Positions 63,218 to 64,000 of a stretch of 64,000 nucleotides of DNA are shown piece after piece (position 1 is the first letter of the stretch; every line of letters begins with the position of its first letter). The stretch covers positions 496,001 to 560,000 of the forward strand of contig NZ_JAJFZM010000001.1 of the NCBI RefSeq assembly GCF_020733705.1, in the 5' to 3' direction. The stretch comes from Nocardia australiensis (GTDB taxonomy: Bacteria; Actinomycetota; Actinomycetes; Mycobacteriales; Mycobacteriaceae). The notes under the pieces were generated by a model. The model saw only the letters and a program-made list of their open reading frames with translations, made no database searches and had not been told where the DNA came from. The position numbers and the translations under genes were made by a program.

Positions 63218-63406
63218 TCAGCCGTGGTGCGGCGGCACCTGGGCGCGTAGCCAGTCATCGGAGGGCGAACCCACCTCGGAATCGTGGTCGCGTTCGTCGC
63301 GCGTGGTGTCCGGCAGGGTATCGCCGAAGATCTCGGCCAGACGCGCGGAATCCCTCGCCCGGCGCGTGGCCGGGCGAGGGTCTTCAGAGGAGCCGGTGGT
63401 CGTGAT
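63218..63406 (-). pseudogene. Small protein frame after moaB whose expected ATG reads ATC
   Basis: A 62-codon frame directly follows moaB: after ITTTGSSEDPRPATRRARD it reads SARLAEIFGDTLPDTTRDERD and ends DDWLRAQVPPHHG before TGA. Codon use is typical of the neighbourhood. It resembles, from memory, small actinobacterial proteins with the ARRLAEIFGDVLP core and a PPHHG end. No ATG, GTG or TTG opens it. The first codon is ATC, positioned so that TAATC overlaps the moaB stop; ATG there would give the common TAATG overlap. Either the start was lost or a non-standard start is used. Confidence 0.55.
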
Positions 63407-63963
63407 TATTCGTCCAATCCGGACAGTTCGCCGATTACTCGGCTGGCGAGCGGGCCCAGCGTGGCCATGCCGTCGCGAATCGCCGATCGGGTACCGGGCA
63501 GGTTCACCACCAGCGTGCTGCCCGAGATGCCCGCGAGTCCGCGTGACAGACCCGCGTCCAGCGAGCCCGCGACGCGTCCGGAGGAACGCAGCGCCTCGCT
63601 GATACCGGTGAGTTCCCGGTCCAGCACCTGCGAGGTCGCCTCCGGAGTCACATCGCGCGGGGACATACCGGTGCCACCGACCGAGATCACCAGATCGACG
63701 CCGCCGATCACGGCGGTGTTCAGCGCATTACGGATCTCCACCTCATCGGCCTGCACGGTCACCGAAGCGTCCACGAGGAAACCCGCCTCGGTCAGCAGTT
63801 CGGTGACCAGCGGGCCCAACGAATCCACACCTCCATGCGCCGTTCGATCGTCGACGACAACCACAAGTGCGCGCCCAGCCACAGGAGCATCGATTTCCAT
63901 GGTGCTCACCGTAGCGTCCGCGTCGAAGAGCCGGGCGTCGGAGCCCAGAAGCTCCGCGTCCAT
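63406..63963 (-). CDS. moaB: MoaB/Mog-type molybdenum cofactor protein (MoaB2-like)
   Basis: A 185-residue MPT-adenylyltransferase-fold protein. ALVVVVDDRTAHGGVDSLGPLVTELLTEAGF starts the fold, VDLVISVGGTGMSPRDVTPEA is the MPT-binding signature, and VNLPGTRSAIRDGMATLGPL closes it. The true start may be ATG 63963, the ATG at 63900 (MEIDAPVAGRALVV), or a codon beyond the window, since the frame stays open to base 64000. In mycobacteria moaB2 follows the mprAB-pepD genes. Confidence 0.85.
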   Translation of the reverse strand: MDAELLGSDARLFDADATVSTMEIDAPVAGRALVVVVDDRTAHGGVDSLGPLVTELLTEAGFLVDASVTVQADEVEIRNALNTAVIGGVDLVISVGGTGMSPRDVTPEATSQVLDRELTGISEALRSSGRVAGSLDAGLSRGLAGISGSTLVVNLPGTRSAIRDGMATLGPLASRVIGELSGLDE

Positions 63964-64000
63964 ACCGAGCAGCTCGCCGAAGTGGCCCGGCGCGTCCGCG

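Overview
The window is high-GC actinobacterial chromosome, most likely from a Nocardia or a close relative. Clues are a complete ergothioneine cluster (egtABCD plus an egtE-like gene), a mycothiol-dependent aldehyde dehydrogenase, actinobacterial protein O-mannosylation, a resuscitation-promoting factor, a PimC-type mannosyltransferase and four MspA/Nfp-type porins. Gene order follows, from memory, the Mycobacterium tuberculosis block from glmU-prsA (Rv1018c-Rv1017c) down to moaB2 (Rv0984). It is interrupted by lineage-specific inserts. All statements come from reading the sequence; no database search was run.

Layout. 1-3.9 kb: end of glmU, prs, a proline-rich DUF4190 membrane protein and a DUF2461 protein. 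3.9-10.6 kb: RNase Z and an EgtE-like enzyme divergent from the tightly overlapping egtA-egtB-egtC-egtD operon. 10.6-14.4 kb: a headless TetR remnant, pth, rplY and prfC. 14.4-18.8 kb: an NTF2-like protein with a 36-bp minisatellite in its 5' end, then a DUF445 membrane protein flanked by two paralogous Abi-alpha/DUF4393-like proteins. 18.8-31.6 kb: ABC-F ATPase, LLM oxidoreductase with a double palindromic operator, ispE, a copper chaperone with a CsoR-type operator, ksgA, rpfB, tatD, metG, a PEP-mutase-family enzyme, rsmI and the protein mannosyltransferase. 31.6-42.2 kb: GntR regulator, arginine deiminase, SoxR, PimC, then a leftward cluster of a PAS/GAF-like protein, a GAF-GGDEF-EAL c-di-GMP enzyme, an E1(ThiF)-nitroreductase fusion (like Rv1355c), a FeeM-like acyltransferase and two GyrI-like effector-binding proteins.

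42.3-50.2 kb: UdgB, mycothiol aldehyde dehydrogenase with its MBL partner, a secreted or membrane hypothetical, a rhomboid-like protein, a TerD-AIM24 fusion, and an ECF sigma factor with a CU044_5270-family partner. 50.2-52.6 kb: an accessory pocket next to tRNA-Ala holding a P450, a wrecked serine recombinase 5' end and a truncated nucleoside-hydrolase-like gene. 52.7-59.5 kb: the division-linked glpR/sepX, GNAT and glp (moeA-like) genes, then galU, 5-FTHF cyclo-ligase, FmdB-type zinc ribbon, SAF protein and mscL. 59.6-64 kb: two tandem copies of an Nfp-type porin gene pair, each with its own terminator, then moaB followed by a small reading frame whose expected ATG reads ATC.

Themes. Much of the region concerns the envelope (porins, PimC, PMT, RpfB, GlpR/Glp, MscL) and redox buffering (ergothioneine, mycothiol, SoxR). 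The best candidates for undescribed biology are the FeeM-like/E1-nitroreductase/c-di-GMP cluster and the Abi-alpha/DUF445/Abi-alpha triplet.
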